The notes under the pieces are model-generated. The model made no database searches and was not told where the DNA came from. It saw nothing but the letters and a program-made list of their open reading frames with translations. The position numbers and the translations under genes are program-made. This document shows, one piece after another, positions 8,301 to 16,911 of a stretch of 38,678 nucleotides of DNA (position 1 is its first letter; every line of letters starts with the position of its first letter). Source of the stretch: Betaproteobacteria bacterium HGW-Betaproteobacteria-22 (GTDB lineage: Bacteria > Pseudomonadota > Gammaproteobacteria > Burkholderiales > Methylophilaceae); contig PHCJ01000021.1 of the NCBI GenBank assembly GCA_002842285.1, positions 1 through 38,678 of the forward strand. Direction: 5' to 3'.

Positions 8301-8434
8301 TTCTGACCCAGTGTTTTAGTAAATTTCACACAACCCGCCTGCCGGTCTATTGCCTGCAAGCATAACTATCTGCACTTTAAAAACGCTCAAAAAAACAATG
8401 CTTATGAAAAATCCGGGGAATGTTAAAAAACACA

Positions 8435-8770
8435 CTAACCCACCATAAACAACTTCTTTACATCAGCTTCTTGAATGAGCCGATTGACCACCTGATCACA
8501 GACCAGCTCACATAGCTTATAAACAGATGGATCGGCAATACTATAAAAAACACTCGTGCCGCGCGACTCTCTTTTTACCAAGCCATATTGCGCCAATAGA
8601 GAAAGATGCTTAGACACATTGGCCTGTGAGCAACCCGAAACTTCAGTTAGCTGCCCCACATTTTTCTCTCCGTCTTGCAGTGCATTCAACATCTTTAAAC
8701 GCGTGGGCTCCGCCAACGCCTTGAAATAGTCTGCCACATACGCAAGTGTATTATCGTTTAGTTTACTCAC
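8435..8770 (-). CDS. ArsR/SmtB-family transcriptional repressor
   Basis: This is a 111-residue winged-helix repressor from the GTG at 8770, chosen because AGGTGA stands at a normal distance; a TTG at 8803 would add 11 residues. The core runs YFKALAEPTRLKMLNAL, then the recognition helix CSQANVSKHLSLL, then the wing KRESRGTSVFYSI. Cys47 sits at the recognition helix, and Cys87 and Cys91 in the C-terminal dimer helix (KLCELVC). The classical ArsR ELCVC metal site is absent. Cysteines in such positions suggest thiol/persulfide or metal sensing. The gene is divergent from the RND efflux operon, with an inverted repeat between them, so autoregulation and control of the pump are likely. The same repeat precedes ccoG. 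Confidence 0.92.
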   Translation of the reverse strand: MSKLNDNTLAYVADYFKALAEPTRLKMLNALQDGEKNVGQLTEVSGCSQANVSKHLSLLAQYGLVKRESRGTSVFYSIADPSVYKLCELVCDQVVNRLIQEADVKKLFMVG

Positions 8771-8828
8771 AGAATCACCTATCTTTCTCAATCGATGGAT
8801 CAATTATACATTGAAAATAAAAATTTGA

Positions 8829-8852
8829 CTATATAACTACATAGTAATATAG
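8829..8852. promoter_or_regulatory. Operator copy 1 (arsR / efflux intergenic region)
   Basis: CTATATAAC (8829-8837), six bases, GTAATATAG (8844-8852) is an inverted repeat with one mismatch. It lies between the divergent arsR and efflux genes, 59 bp from the arsR start and 21 bp from the pump operon start. The perfect form of the same site lies in front of ccoG. It is the probable binding site of the ArsR-type repressor. Confidence 0.75.
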
Positions 8853-8872
8853 TGCCATTTAGTTTGAATATA

Positions 8873-9940
8873 ATGAGTAAACAAATGCGACGATACGAAT
8901 ACACCTTTTTACATACCGCTGCAACCCTTTTGTTGTTATCTTGGGTAAGCCTCATGCCAGTTGCACAGGCCGATGCATTACAGACATTCATTATCAAAGA
9001 ATCACATCAGGCACAAGCCATCACAGCAGAAGGCTCAGTAGAGGCCGTGCAGCAAAGCGCCATTGCACCTCAGGTTTCAGGCAGCATCGCCATTCTTACA
9101 GTCAAGGCGGGCGATTATGTCAAAGCTGGGCAGTTGCTGGCACGCATTGATACGCGTATTGCCAATCAGCAAGTAATCTCCAACCAGGCACAAGTTGCGG
9201 CGGCCAATGCGCAACTGAGCGCTGCGCGTCAGGAATATGAGCGCAAACGCCGTCTGCACGAAAAACAATATATCAGCCAGGCAGCTTTGGAGCGGGCAGA
9301 GTCTGATTACAAAACGGCCGAGGCACAAACCAAAGCGCAGCTAGCGCAAACAAATGCCGCCAATGTGCAGACCGGCTTGCATACCATCAATGCGCCTTAT
9401 GCAGGTTTGGTTGCCGAGGTGATGGTGGAGCTGGGTGATATGGCCATGCCAGGTAAACCACTGTTAGTGATTTATGACTCGAAAGCATTGCGCGTGGTCG
9501 TGAACGTGCCTCAAAGCCAGCTAGCACAAATCAAGCAAAATGCAGGCATTCAGGTATCGATTCCTGCCGCAATAGAGTCCGAGCGCAGCCTGACTGGCAC
9601 ACAAGTAACCATATTACCCACGGCTGATGCTGTGAGCAATATGGTTAAAGTGCGCATAACACTGCCTGAGAATTTAACCAGCCTGCGCCCGGGCATGTTT
9701 GCACGCGCCATGTTGCCTACTGAAAACGCTGGCGCACAGGGACAGCTTTCAGTGCCGGCAAGCGCAGTAGTTAAACGCAGCGAGTTGACAGCGGTGTATG
9801 TAGTGAACAGCAAAGGCCTGCCACAATTGCGACAGGTAAGGTTGGGCCGCAAGCAGGGTCATAACATTGAGGTTTTAGCGGGTTTGCAGGCGGGTGAAAA
9901 AATTGCACTTGATCCGATTGCGGCAGTGAACTTTAAGTAA
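8873..9940 (+). CDS. RND efflux periplasmic adaptor (membrane fusion protein)
   Basis: This is a 355-residue HlyD/AcrA-family protein from the ATG at 8873; a second ATG at 8885 gives an equally good signal peptide. The signal sequence ends around VAQA-DALQ. A split lipoyl/barrel-sandwich domain (GSVEAVQQSAIAPQVSGSIAIL, VKAGDYVKAGQLLARID, and later TINAPYAGLVAEV) encloses an alpha-helical hairpin of about residues 90-150 rich in Ala and Gln. A beta-barrel and a membrane-proximal domain follow. It has no lipobox. It is the first gene of the five-gene operon and should bridge the RND pump and the TolC-like channel. The operator just upstream implies repression by the divergent ArsR protein. Confidence 0.93.
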   Translation: MSKQMRRYEYTFLHTAATLLLLSWVSLMPVAQADALQTFIIKESHQAQAITAEGSVEAVQQSAIAPQVSGSIAILTVKAGDYVKAGQLLARIDTRIANQQVISNQAQVAAANAQLSAARQEYERKRRLHEKQYISQAALERAESDYKTAEAQTKAQLAQTNAANVQTGLHTINAPYAGLVAEVMVELGDMAMPGKPLLVIYDSKALRVVVNVPQSQLAQIKQNAGIQVSIPAAIESERSLTGTQVTILPTADAVSNMVKVRITLPENLTSLRPGMFARAMLPTENAGAQGQLSVPASAVVKRSELTAVYVVNSKGLPQLRQVRLGRKQGHNIEVLAGLQAGEKIALDPIAAVNFK

Positions 9941-9952
9941 ATTTAATTGCAC

Positions 9953-12900
9953 ATGACAAATAATTCAGAAAATTCAGGCACAGAAAATTTAGGTGTTTCA
10001 GGGCGTATCTCCAGATATTTCCAGAGTGCACAAATCACGCCTTTGATTGCATTGGTGGCGCTGCTGCTAGGCTTGTTTGCCGTATTCGCCACCCCGCGTG
10101 AAGAGGAGCCGCAGATCAATGTCACAATGGCGAATGTGCTAATTCCATTCCCGGGTGCGTCTGCCAAGAATGTTGAACAGATGGTGGCTGTACCTGCAGA
10201 ACAGGTGTTGTCGCAAATTGCAGATGTTGAACATGTGATGTCAGTTTCACGTCCTGGCATGGCGGTGATTACGGTGCAGTTTCAGGTGGGCGTGCCACGC
10301 ACCGAGGCCTTGGTGCGGCTGTATAACACCATCCAGTCCAACCAGGATTGGCTGCCGAAAAACCTGGGGGTAGGTGAGCCGATTGTTAAGCCCAAAGGGA
10401 TTGATGATGTCCCTATCCTGACTGCGACGCTCTACACAAAAAACCATCAGCAGGGTGCTTACGAACTTGAGCGGGTCGCACATGCGCTGGAAGCGGAAAT
10501 CAAGCATGTGAAAGGTACGCGTGAAGTCGTCACACATGGCGGGCCAGGCAGGGCTGTGAATATCATGCTGGACCCGGCGCGCATGGCGTCGGCTAACATC
10601 ACCATCGCAGATATGCGCAGTGCATTGCAATCCGCAAACCTGGGAGCGCCTTTGGGCGAAATGGTCAACGCCAATCAGGCGATTGCGATAGAGGTGGGTA
10701 AATATCTGGCAGATGCGGAGGATGTTGCCCAGTTGGTCGTCGGGTTGCACGCAGGCCAGCCAGTGTATCTGGGTGAGGTCGCTGATGTGACGGATGGCCC
10801 ATTGCCTGCAGAACGATTTGTCTGGTATGGCGAGGGTGGCAGCGCAGCCGAGTATCCCGCGGTGACATTAAGCGTGACCAAAAAACCGGGGCAAAATGCA
10901 GTGGCAGTTTCTGATGCCGTGATCAAGCAGATCGATAGTCTCAAGAATGTGCTGATTCCAGCGGACGTGGAAGTGAAGATTACGCGTAACTATGGCGAGA
11001 CTGCCAACGAGAAAGCGCAGAAACTGATCCAGAAATTGATTTTTGCCACTTCTGCGGTGGTGCTGCTGGTGCTGGTTGCACTAGGGCGCCGTGAAGCTGC
11101 GATTGTGGGTACAGCGGTGATATTGACGCTCACCGCGACTTTGTTCGCATCGTGGGCATGGGGGGTTACGCTGAATCGTGTTTCATTATTTGCGCTGATC
11201 TTCTCTATCGGGATTCTGGTGGATGATGCCATCGTGGTGGTGGAAAACATTCACCGCCACATGAAACTTAAACCTGATGCAACATTGATCGAGATTATTC
11301 CCGCGGCAGTGGATGAAGTTGGTGGCCCAACCATATTGGCCACACTGACCGTGATTGCCGCGCTGTTGCCGATGGCATTTGTCAGCGGTTTGATGGGGCC
11401 TTACATGAGCCCGATTCCGATCAACGCCAGCATGGGCATGCTGATTTCGCTCGCCATCGCTTTGACCATCACGCCGTGGCTGTCGCGCATCTGGTTGCGC
11501 CATGCGCAGCACGAAGATGCGCTGGCAAAGCGCATTGCCCCGGTCTTTACACGTATTTTCACGCCATTCCTGCGTGATGCTGATGGCAAGAAGAGTCGAC
11601 GTAAATTAAGCCTGGGGGTGCTGGGCTTGATTTTGATTTCATTAGCCTTGCCGGCGGCGCAGCTGGTGGTGATGAAAATGCTGCCGTTTGATAATAAATC
11701 CGAGTTTCAGGTGGTGGTGGATATGCCGGCTGGCACGCCGCCGGAAAGAACCGCCAGCGTACTGCATGCCATGACCGCTTATTTGGCCAGCGTGCCGGAG
11801 GTAGCCAATTATCAGGCGTATGTCGGGCTTTCTGCGCCCATCAATTTTAATGGGCTGGTACGCCAGTATTACTTGCGTAGCGGCGGCGAGGTCGGCGATA
11901 TTCAGGTGAATCTGGTAGACAAGCATCACCGCAGCGAGCAAAGCCATGCGATTGCCGGTCGCGTGCGGCCAGAGTTGCAGAAAATTGCGCTAGAGATGGG
12001 CGCAAAAGTGAAGGTGGTAGAAGTGCCGCCGGGTCCGCCGGTGATTTCACCGATTGTGGCAGAGATTTATGGTCCGGATGATGCGGACAGGATGCGCATT
12101 GCCAGACAGGTAAGGCAAGTGTTTGAGCGCACAGAGAACATTGTGGATGTTGACGACAGCAGTATCGCAGATGCGAAAAGAATCTTTCTGGAAGTTGACA
12201 AGAAAAAGGCTGCATTGCTGGGCGTGCCACAGGCTGCAATTGTCAGTACCTTACGTGCTGGTCTGGCGGGCGAGGATGTGACTTATTTGCACGATGCCAG
12301 CAAATATCCGACTGCAACGCGGTTGCGTTTGCCGGTGTCATCGCAGGGCGACATGGAGGATCTGCTTAAGCTTTCAGTGACCACATCGTCTGGCAAGCTG
12401 GTGCCGATACGCGAGCTGGTTGTGGTGGAAGAAGTGCTGCGTGAACAACCTATTTACCACAAAGACTTATTGCCAGTGAATTACGTGGTGGGCGACATGG
12501 CCGGCAAACTGGATAGCCCTTTGTATGGCATGTTTGGCATGCGCGCCGCAGTAGCTGACATCCCCGTGCCGGGCGGTGGAAAATTGGGCGAGTATTTTAT
12601 ACAGCAGCCGGAGGATAACCAGCGCGGCTACGCGCTTAAATGGGATGGCGAGTGGCAAGTGACTTACGAAACTTTCCGTGACATGGGTGCGGCCTATGGT
12701 GTGGGGCTGATTCTGATTTACCTGCTGGTAGTAGCGCAGTTTGGCTCATATCTGACACCGTTGATTATCATGGCGCCCATTCCATTGACTATCATCGGGG
12801 TGATGCCGGGCCACGCCTTGCTGGGTGCGCAGTTTACCGCGACTTCCATGATCGGCATGATTGCGCTGGCAGGGATTATCGTCAGAAACTCTATTTTGCT

Positions 12901-13156
12901 GGTTGATTTTATTAATCTGGAGGTCGCATCGGGCAAGCCGTTCAAAGAAGCAGTGGTGAATTCAGCCATCACACGGGCGCAGCCGATTATGCTGACGGCG
13001 CTATCGGCCATGCTGGGTGCTTTCTTTATACTGGATGACCCGATTTTTAACGGGCTGGCGATCTCGCTAATCTTTGGTATTTTTGTTTCGACCGTGCTGA
13101 CACTGGTCGTGATCCCGTTGCTTTACTTTGTGGCCTACCGCCGTAAATTTATATAA
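9953..13156 (+). CDS. RND efflux pump, inner-membrane subunit
   Basis: This 1067-residue protein has the 12-helix, two-large-loop layout of AcrB-type transporters. The first helix is near residues 25-45 (LIALVALLLGLFAVFATPREEEPQI). TM4 carries the proton-relay pair Asp-Asp in GILVDDAIVVVENIHRH (about residue 424), the pattern of the drug/organic (HAE-1) branch rather than the heavy-metal branch. The second helix group includes GIIVRNSILLVDFI. Two large periplasmic porter loops are present. The ATG at 9953 is 12 bases after the adaptor stop; a TTG at 9947 is an alternative. The substrate is unknown. The operon partners (DUF2892, rhodanese) suggest export of a sulfur compound or of something that generates thiol stress. 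Confidence 0.95.
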   Translation: MTNNSENSGTENLGVSGRISRYFQSAQITPLIALVALLLGLFAVFATPREEEPQINVTMANVLIPFPGASAKNVEQMVAVPAEQVLSQIADVEHVMSVSRPGMAVITVQFQVGVPRTEALVRLYNTIQSNQDWLPKNLGVGEPIVKPKGIDDVPILTATLYTKNHQQGAYELERVAHALEAEIKHVKGTREVVTHGGPGRAVNIMLDPARMASANITIADMRSALQSANLGAPLGEMVNANQAIAIEVGKYLADAEDVAQLVVGLHAGQPVYLGEVADVTDGPLPAERFVWYGEGGSAAEYPAVTLSVTKKPGQNAVAVSDAVIKQIDSLKNVLIPADVEVKITRNYGETANEKAQKLIQKLIFATSAVVLLVLVALGRREAAIVGTAVILTLTATLFASWAWGVTLNRVSLFALIFSIGILVDDAIVVVENIHRHMKLKPDATLIEIIPAAVDEVGGPTILATLTVIAALLPMAFVSGLMGPYMSPIPINASMGMLISLAIALTITPWLSRIWLRHAQHEDALAKRIAPVFTRIFTPFLRDADGKKSRRKLSLGVLGLILISLALPAAQLVVMKMLPFDNKSEFQVVVDMPAGTPPERTASVLHAMTAYLASVPEVANYQAYVGLSAPINFNGLVRQYYLRSGGEVGDIQVNLVDKHHRSEQSHAIAGRVRPELQKIALEMGAKVKVVEVPPGPPVISPIVAEIYGPDDADRMRIARQVRQVFERTENIVDVDDSSIADAKRIFLEVDKKKAALLGVPQAAIVSTLRAGLAGEDVTYLHDASKYPTATRLRLPVSSQGDMEDLLKLSVTTSSGKLVPIRELVVVEEVLREQPIYHKDLLPVNYVVGDMAGKLDSPLYGMFGMRAAVADIPVPGGGKLGEYFIQQPEDNQRGYALKWDGEWQVTYETFRDMGAAYGVGLILIYLLVVAQFGSYLTPLIIMAPIPLTIIGVMPGHALLGAQFTATSMIGMIALAGIIVRNSILLVDFINLEVASGKPFKEAVVNSAITRAQPIMLTALSAMLGAFFILDDPIFNGLAISLIFGIFVSTVLTLVVIPLLYFVAYRRKFI

Positions 13157-13176
13157 TTTTTTTTGGAGAAAACGCT

Positions 13177-13386
13177 ATGACTTCCTGGAAACTTGTACGT
13201 GTAATTGCTGGATTTTTTATCCTACTTTCATTAGCGCTTGGTGTGACTGAAAGCCCGTTTTTTATCAGTCACTACTGGCTGTATTTCACCGCTTTTGTAG
13301 GCATTAATCTACTGCAAAGCGGTTTTACCGACTGGTGCCTGATGGAAAATATGTTACGTAAATTAGGCGTACGTGCGGGTTGCTAA
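13177..13386 (+). CDS. DUF2892 small membrane protein (YgaP-like transmembrane domain)
   Basis: This 69-residue protein has two transmembrane helices (about residues 7-23 and 30-50) and the C-terminal family signature GFTDWCLMENMLRKLG. It matches the DUF2892 domain, which in E. coli YgaP is fused behind a rhodanese domain. Here the rhodanese is a separate gene two positions downstream. The ATG is preceded by GGAG at good spacing. It sits between the pump and the outer-membrane channel, and its stop is one base before the next start, so it is a true operon member. DUF2892 has no settled biochemical role; a link to thiocyanate or sulfane-sulfur handling comes from YgaP. Confidence 0.85.
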   Translation: MTSWKLVRVIAGFFILLSLALGVTESPFFISHYWLYFTAFVGINLLQSGFTDWCLMENMLRKLGVRAGC

Positions 13387-13387
13387 G

Positions 13388-14764
13388 ATGCGCTTACGCT
13401 ACTGTTTACCGTTGTTGGTTTTTATTTCAGGTCAGGCGCAGGCTTTTGACTTGTTAGAGGCTTGGCAGGCTGCGCGTACGCAAGACCCGGCTTTTGCTGC
13501 GGCACGTGCAGAAGCAGCTGCTGGCCATAGCAAAACATCACAGGCAAGCGCACTGAAAGGCCCGCAGGTAACGCTCAATGCAGGCGCGGGTGGGGTAAGT
13601 AATGATCAGAAAATCACCGACGCCCGATTCTCTAACGCGCAGTTTGCGGGTGCTGGTGCTGGCGCAAAGGGCACCACGGACTTTCGCACTAAAACCGATG
13701 GCGGGCTTAACCTTAACCTAAATTTGCGTGCGGAATATGCGCTTTATGATGCCGCACGGGATGGCTCAGCCACACAACTGAATAAACAGGCGGAGCTGGC
13801 GGAGGTGCAGTTAAGCGCAGAAGCGCAACAGCTGATGCTGCGCGTGGCGCAGGCTTATTTTGATACATTGCTAGCGTCGGATGCGCTGGCTGCATTAAAG
13901 GCACAGCAACTGGCTGTTGCCAAGGCGCTGGAGAGCGCGCAGGCACGCTATAAAGAAGGGGACGCGGCCATCATTGATACCCATGAAACGCAGGCACGTC
14001 ATGACATGCTGACTTCGCAGGTGCTGGAAGCAGAAAGCAATGTACAGCTGACGCGTGCGGTGCTGGCAGACATTTCTGGCAATCAGGATGCGGTGTTGCA
14101 ACAGCTCACGGGCAAGGTGGATTTTAAGCGTTATGTGAATGGTGATTTGCAAAGCTGGCTGGCACGTGCACAAAGCAATCATCCACAAGTGCATGCGCAG
14201 CAATTGCAGCAGCAAATCGCGCAGGTTGAAAGCGAAAAGTTTCAATCCAGGTACGCCCCTACTGTGAATTTAGTCGCGCAGGCAGGCGGCGAGCATTTAC
14301 AGGGCTTGGCTGGCGGTGATGCCGATGTGACCAACCGGCAGTTAAGTCTGGGTGTGCAGATGACCATTCCGCTGTATAGCAGCGGGATGCGTGATGCCAA
14401 ACATCAGGAGGCGGTCGCATTGCAAGAGAAGGCGCGCAGTCAAGCCGATGTTGCCAGGCAGCGCGCATCGCAGGAGGCAAGGTCGGCGTGGATGGCGCTG
14501 AACGTTGGCCAAAGCCAGATCAAAGCGCTGGAGCAGGCAGAACGTTCTGCCTTGATCAAGCTGGATTCCACGCAATTGGGGCGTGATGTGGGCGACCGCA
14601 CTACGCTGGATGTACTGAACTCTGAGCAGGAGCTGCACAACGCCAGGCTCGCATTATCACGCAGTAAATATCAGGTGCTGCAAGCCTTACTTAACCTGTC
14701 AGCCGCAGCGGGCGAGTTGAACGAAGCACGTTTAGAAGAAATCAATCAGGTGTTTAATCAATAG
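13388..14764 (+). CDS. TolC-family outer-membrane efflux channel
   Basis: This is a 458-residue protein from the ATG at 13388, which yields a clean signal peptide (ending SGQAQA-FDLL); an upstream GTG at 13373 overlaps the preceding gene. The first mature segment, FDLLEAWQAARTQDPAFAAARAE, is the TolC-type start. Two repeats of long Ala/Gln-rich helices (about residues 120-220 and 330-440) form the tunnel, with strands GVQMTIPLYSSGMRD and similar forming the barrel. It has no lipobox, so it is TolC-like rather than OprM-like. It completes the tripartite pump with the two upstream gene products. Confidence 0.93.
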   Translation: MRLRYCLPLLVFISGQAQAFDLLEAWQAARTQDPAFAAARAEAAAGHSKTSQASALKGPQVTLNAGAGGVSNDQKITDARFSNAQFAGAGAGAKGTTDFRTKTDGGLNLNLNLRAEYALYDAARDGSATQLNKQAELAEVQLSAEAQQLMLRVAQAYFDTLLASDALAALKAQQLAVAKALESAQARYKEGDAAIIDTHETQARHDMLTSQVLEAESNVQLTRAVLADISGNQDAVLQQLTGKVDFKRYVNGDLQSWLARAQSNHPQVHAQQLQQQIAQVESEKFQSRYAPTVNLVAQAGGEHLQGLAGGDADVTNRQLSLGVQMTIPLYSSGMRDAKHQEAVALQEKARSQADVARQRASQEARSAWMALNVGQSQIKALEQAERSALIKLDSTQLGRDVGDRTTLDVLNSEQELHNARLALSRSKYQVLQALLNLSAAAGELNEARLEEINQVFNQ

Positions 14765-14782
14765 TTTTTATAAGGATGCGAA

Positions 14783-15175
14783 ATGTTTAACAAATTGAAA
14801 ATCAGTCTCAGTGTCATGGCAATAGTGTTATTAGCCGGATGCAATTCTCAAGTAGCATCGGTGACACCCAAAGAGGCCGCCACAATGTTTTCCGAGCAAA
14901 AGGCGGTTATTGTGGATGTGCGCGAAGATGATGAATGGAAAGCGCAGCATATTGAAGGGGCGATTCATATTCCGCTGGCACAGGTAGAAGCCAGGCTTGG
15001 CGAGTTGGTGCAGTATAAAGATAGTCCGGTGATTTTGCAGTGCCGCAGCGGCAAGCGCTCGGCTAAGGCTGCAGAGGTTTTAAAATCAGCCGGTTTCACT
15101 CTGACATACAACCTGACCGGTGGAATCAATGCATGGACTAATGATGGATTGCCAACCTCTCAAGAAAAATTCTAG
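14783..15175 (+). CDS. Rhodanese-domain lipoprotein
   Basis: This 130-residue protein has a lipoprotein signal peptide (lipobox LLAGC, acylated Cys20) and one rhodanese domain. CH2A-like VIVDVREDDEW is followed by the active-site loop CRSGKRS with Cys87. The conserved tail TGGINAW is present. It should transfer sulfane sulfur at the periplasmic face of a membrane. The residue after the lipid Cys is Asn, so outer-membrane sorting is likely. It is the last gene of the efflux operon and ends 83 bp before a strong terminator. Together with the DUF2892 protein it recreates the parts of E. coli YgaP as two proteins, but with the rhodanese outside the cytoplasm. Confidence 0.92.
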   Translation: MFNKLKISLSVMAIVLLAGCNSQVASVTPKEAATMFSEQKAVIVDVREDDEWKAQHIEGAIHIPLAQVEARLGELVQYKDSPVILQCRSGKRSAKAAEVLKSAGFTLTYNLTGGINAWTNDGLPTSQEKF

Positions 15176-15257
15176 GGGCTGTCCTAGATAACTAGCCCAT
15201 ATGTTGTTTAACCCATTGTTTCAATTGCATCAACTGAAGAACAACGACAATAAAAAA

Positions 15258-15287
15258 CCACGACACCGCTGATTGAATGTGTCGTGG
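15258..15287. terminator. Bidirectional rho-independent terminator
   Basis: A perfect 9-bp stem, CCACGACAC/GTGTCGTGG, with a 12-nt loop has an A-run to its left and a T-run to its right. It separates the rightward efflux operon from the leftward ccoG and serves both. Confidence 0.88.
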
Positions 15288-15332
15288 CATATTTTTTGGA
15301 AAGGCGCTTTCAGCACGCTTTGAAATACAGTG

Positions 15333-16778
15333 CTATCTAGGCACTAAAAATACGGCTTTTTCTTCTATGGTTTCACCAGTTTCCTTGGCCCGAATTTTAA
15401 AAACAATGTGATGAGAGCCTGATTTTTCAGCGCCATCTGGAACCTGCACACGTACAGCGATAGATCGCACCTCAGCAGGATTGATCTCAACTGTTTGCTG
15501 ACTGTCCGTCACATCGGATTGCAGCGCTAATTTAGCCAGACCTTCAACACTGAGCTGATATTGCTGACTGGTTTCTGTTGCATTCATAATCTGCAATCGA
15601 TATACATTTTCCAGCATGCCGCCTTCTACCAGCCTTGCCATAACGCCACGATCACGCACCACATTCACTTTAAATGAAGGGCGAAGCCACAGACTGGTCA
15701 GCGTGGCAACCACTAGCGCCGCAAGAATAGCTGTATAGACAATCACGCGTGGTCGCGCAATACGTTTAAGCATTTGCTGATGTGTCCAACCGTTGTTCAG
15801 AGCGTTCTGCGTTGAATATTTAACCAGGCCGCGCGCATAGCCCACTTTATCCATGACAGTATCACATACATCAGCACAGGCGCCACAGCCAATACATTCG
15901 TACTGCAAGCCTTTGCGAATATCAATACCTGTCGGGCACACCTGTACACACAGGCTGCAGTCGATACAGGCACCCTGCTTGCCAGGATCAATCGCGGTTT
16001 TTTGTGATACTTTGCCACGAGGTTCACCGCGTTTTTCATCATAGGTAACGATTAATGTGTCATCATCAAACATGGCACTCTGAAAACGTGCGTAAGGACA
16101 CATATATTTACATACCTGCTCACGCATAAAGCCTGCATTGCCGTAAGTGGCAAAGCCGTAAAAACATATCCAGAAAGTTTCCCAGGGACCCAGGCCCATG
16201 TTCACCACGGCACTGCCCAGTTCACGGATAGGTGAGAAGTAACCGACAAAGGTAAAGCCAGTCCAGAGTGCAAACAAAATCCAGACGAGATGTTTGCTGC
16301 CTTTTTTAAACAACTTCTTACCTGAGAACCCCGCATGATCAAGCTTCATGCGTGCAGCACGGTCACCTTCAATTTTAGACTCAATCCAAAGGAATATTTC
16401 TGTATAAACGGTTTGTGGACAGGTGTAACCACACCATAATCGTCCTGCAACTGCAGTAAATAAAAATAGCGAGAGGGCTGAGATAATGAGAATTGCTGTC
16501 AGGTAGATGAGATCCTGCGGATAGAGTACTAGATTAAAGATATAAAAGCGCCTGGCTTCCAAATCAAACAGCAAGGCCTGGCGTGAGCCCCATTCCAGCC
16601 AAGGCATACCATAAAAAAAGAGCTGGGTCAGCCATATCATGACCCAGCGCCACTTGGTAAAGAACCCAAAGGTACTGCGGGGGTAGATTTTTTCTGCAGC
16701 TGCGTATAGGTTAATAACAGCGCTTTCAGTGCTTTTGTTCACAACTTCAGCGCTATTGGGGCTTTTTATTTGCGTCAT
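15333..16778 (-). CDS. ccoG: Cytochrome oxidase accessory protein CcoG (FixG/RdxA), Cu(II) reductase
   Basis: This is a 481-residue membrane protein from the ATG at 16778; an upstream TTG at 16811 would run into the operator. Several transmembrane helices surround LWCGYTCPQTVYTE. A two-cluster ferredoxin region follows: CIDCSLCVQVCPTGID and CIGCGACADVCD. A last helix comes next, then a C-terminal Ig-like FixG domain. CcoG reduces Cu(II) to Cu(I) for cbb3 oxidase assembly in Rhodobacter. No ccoNOPQ, ccoS or ccoI gene is in the window, so here it stands alone. A perfect CTATATAAC inverted repeat 34-57 bp before its start matches the site between arsR and the pump operon, implying shared control. 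Confidence 0.95.
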   Translation of the reverse strand: MTQIKSPNSAEVVNKSTESAVINLYAAAEKIYPRSTFGFFTKWRWVMIWLTQLFFYGMPWLEWGSRQALLFDLEARRFYIFNLVLYPQDLIYLTAILIISALSLFLFTAVAGRLWCGYTCPQTVYTEIFLWIESKIEGDRAARMKLDHAGFSGKKLFKKGSKHLVWILFALWTGFTFVGYFSPIRELGSAVVNMGLGPWETFWICFYGFATYGNAGFMREQVCKYMCPYARFQSAMFDDDTLIVTYDEKRGEPRGKVSQKTAIDPGKQGACIDCSLCVQVCPTGIDIRKGLQYECIGCGACADVCDTVMDKVGYARGLVKYSTQNALNNGWTHQQMLKRIARPRVIVYTAILAALVVATLTSLWLRPSFKVNVVRDRGVMARLVEGGMLENVYRLQIMNATETSQQYQLSVEGLAKLALQSDVTDSQQTVEINPAEVRSIAVRVQVPDGAEKSGSHHIVFKIRAKETGETIEEKAVFLVPR

Positions 16779-16811
16779 GTGAGTTTGCCTATCCCTAAAT
16801 ATATAATTCAA

Positions 16812-16835
16812 CTATATAACTATTTGGTTATATAG
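16812..16835. promoter_or_regulatory. Operator copy 2 (ccoG upstream region), perfect inverted repeat
   Basis: CTATATAAC (16812-16820), six bases, GTTATATAG (16827-16835) is a perfect inverted repeat. The first 11 bases, ACTATATAACT, are identical to the site at 8828. The surrounding 16779-17087 stretch (309 bp, no gene) also holds the structured segment 16912-16974 and the palindrome 17046-17072. Confidence 0.8.
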
Positions 16836-16911
16836 AATATCACATCTTCCCTAATAATGCACTAGAAGCGGCTAAATTAAAGAAATGATACTAACATTTA
16901 CAGAATATGTA

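Noticed and set aside
8873-14764. Heavy-metal (CzcA/CusA-type) RND system
   Set aside because: TM4 carries the Asp-Asp pattern with VVVEN of the HAE-1 branch, and the adaptor lacks metal-binding His or Met clusters, so metal export is not supported by sequence.
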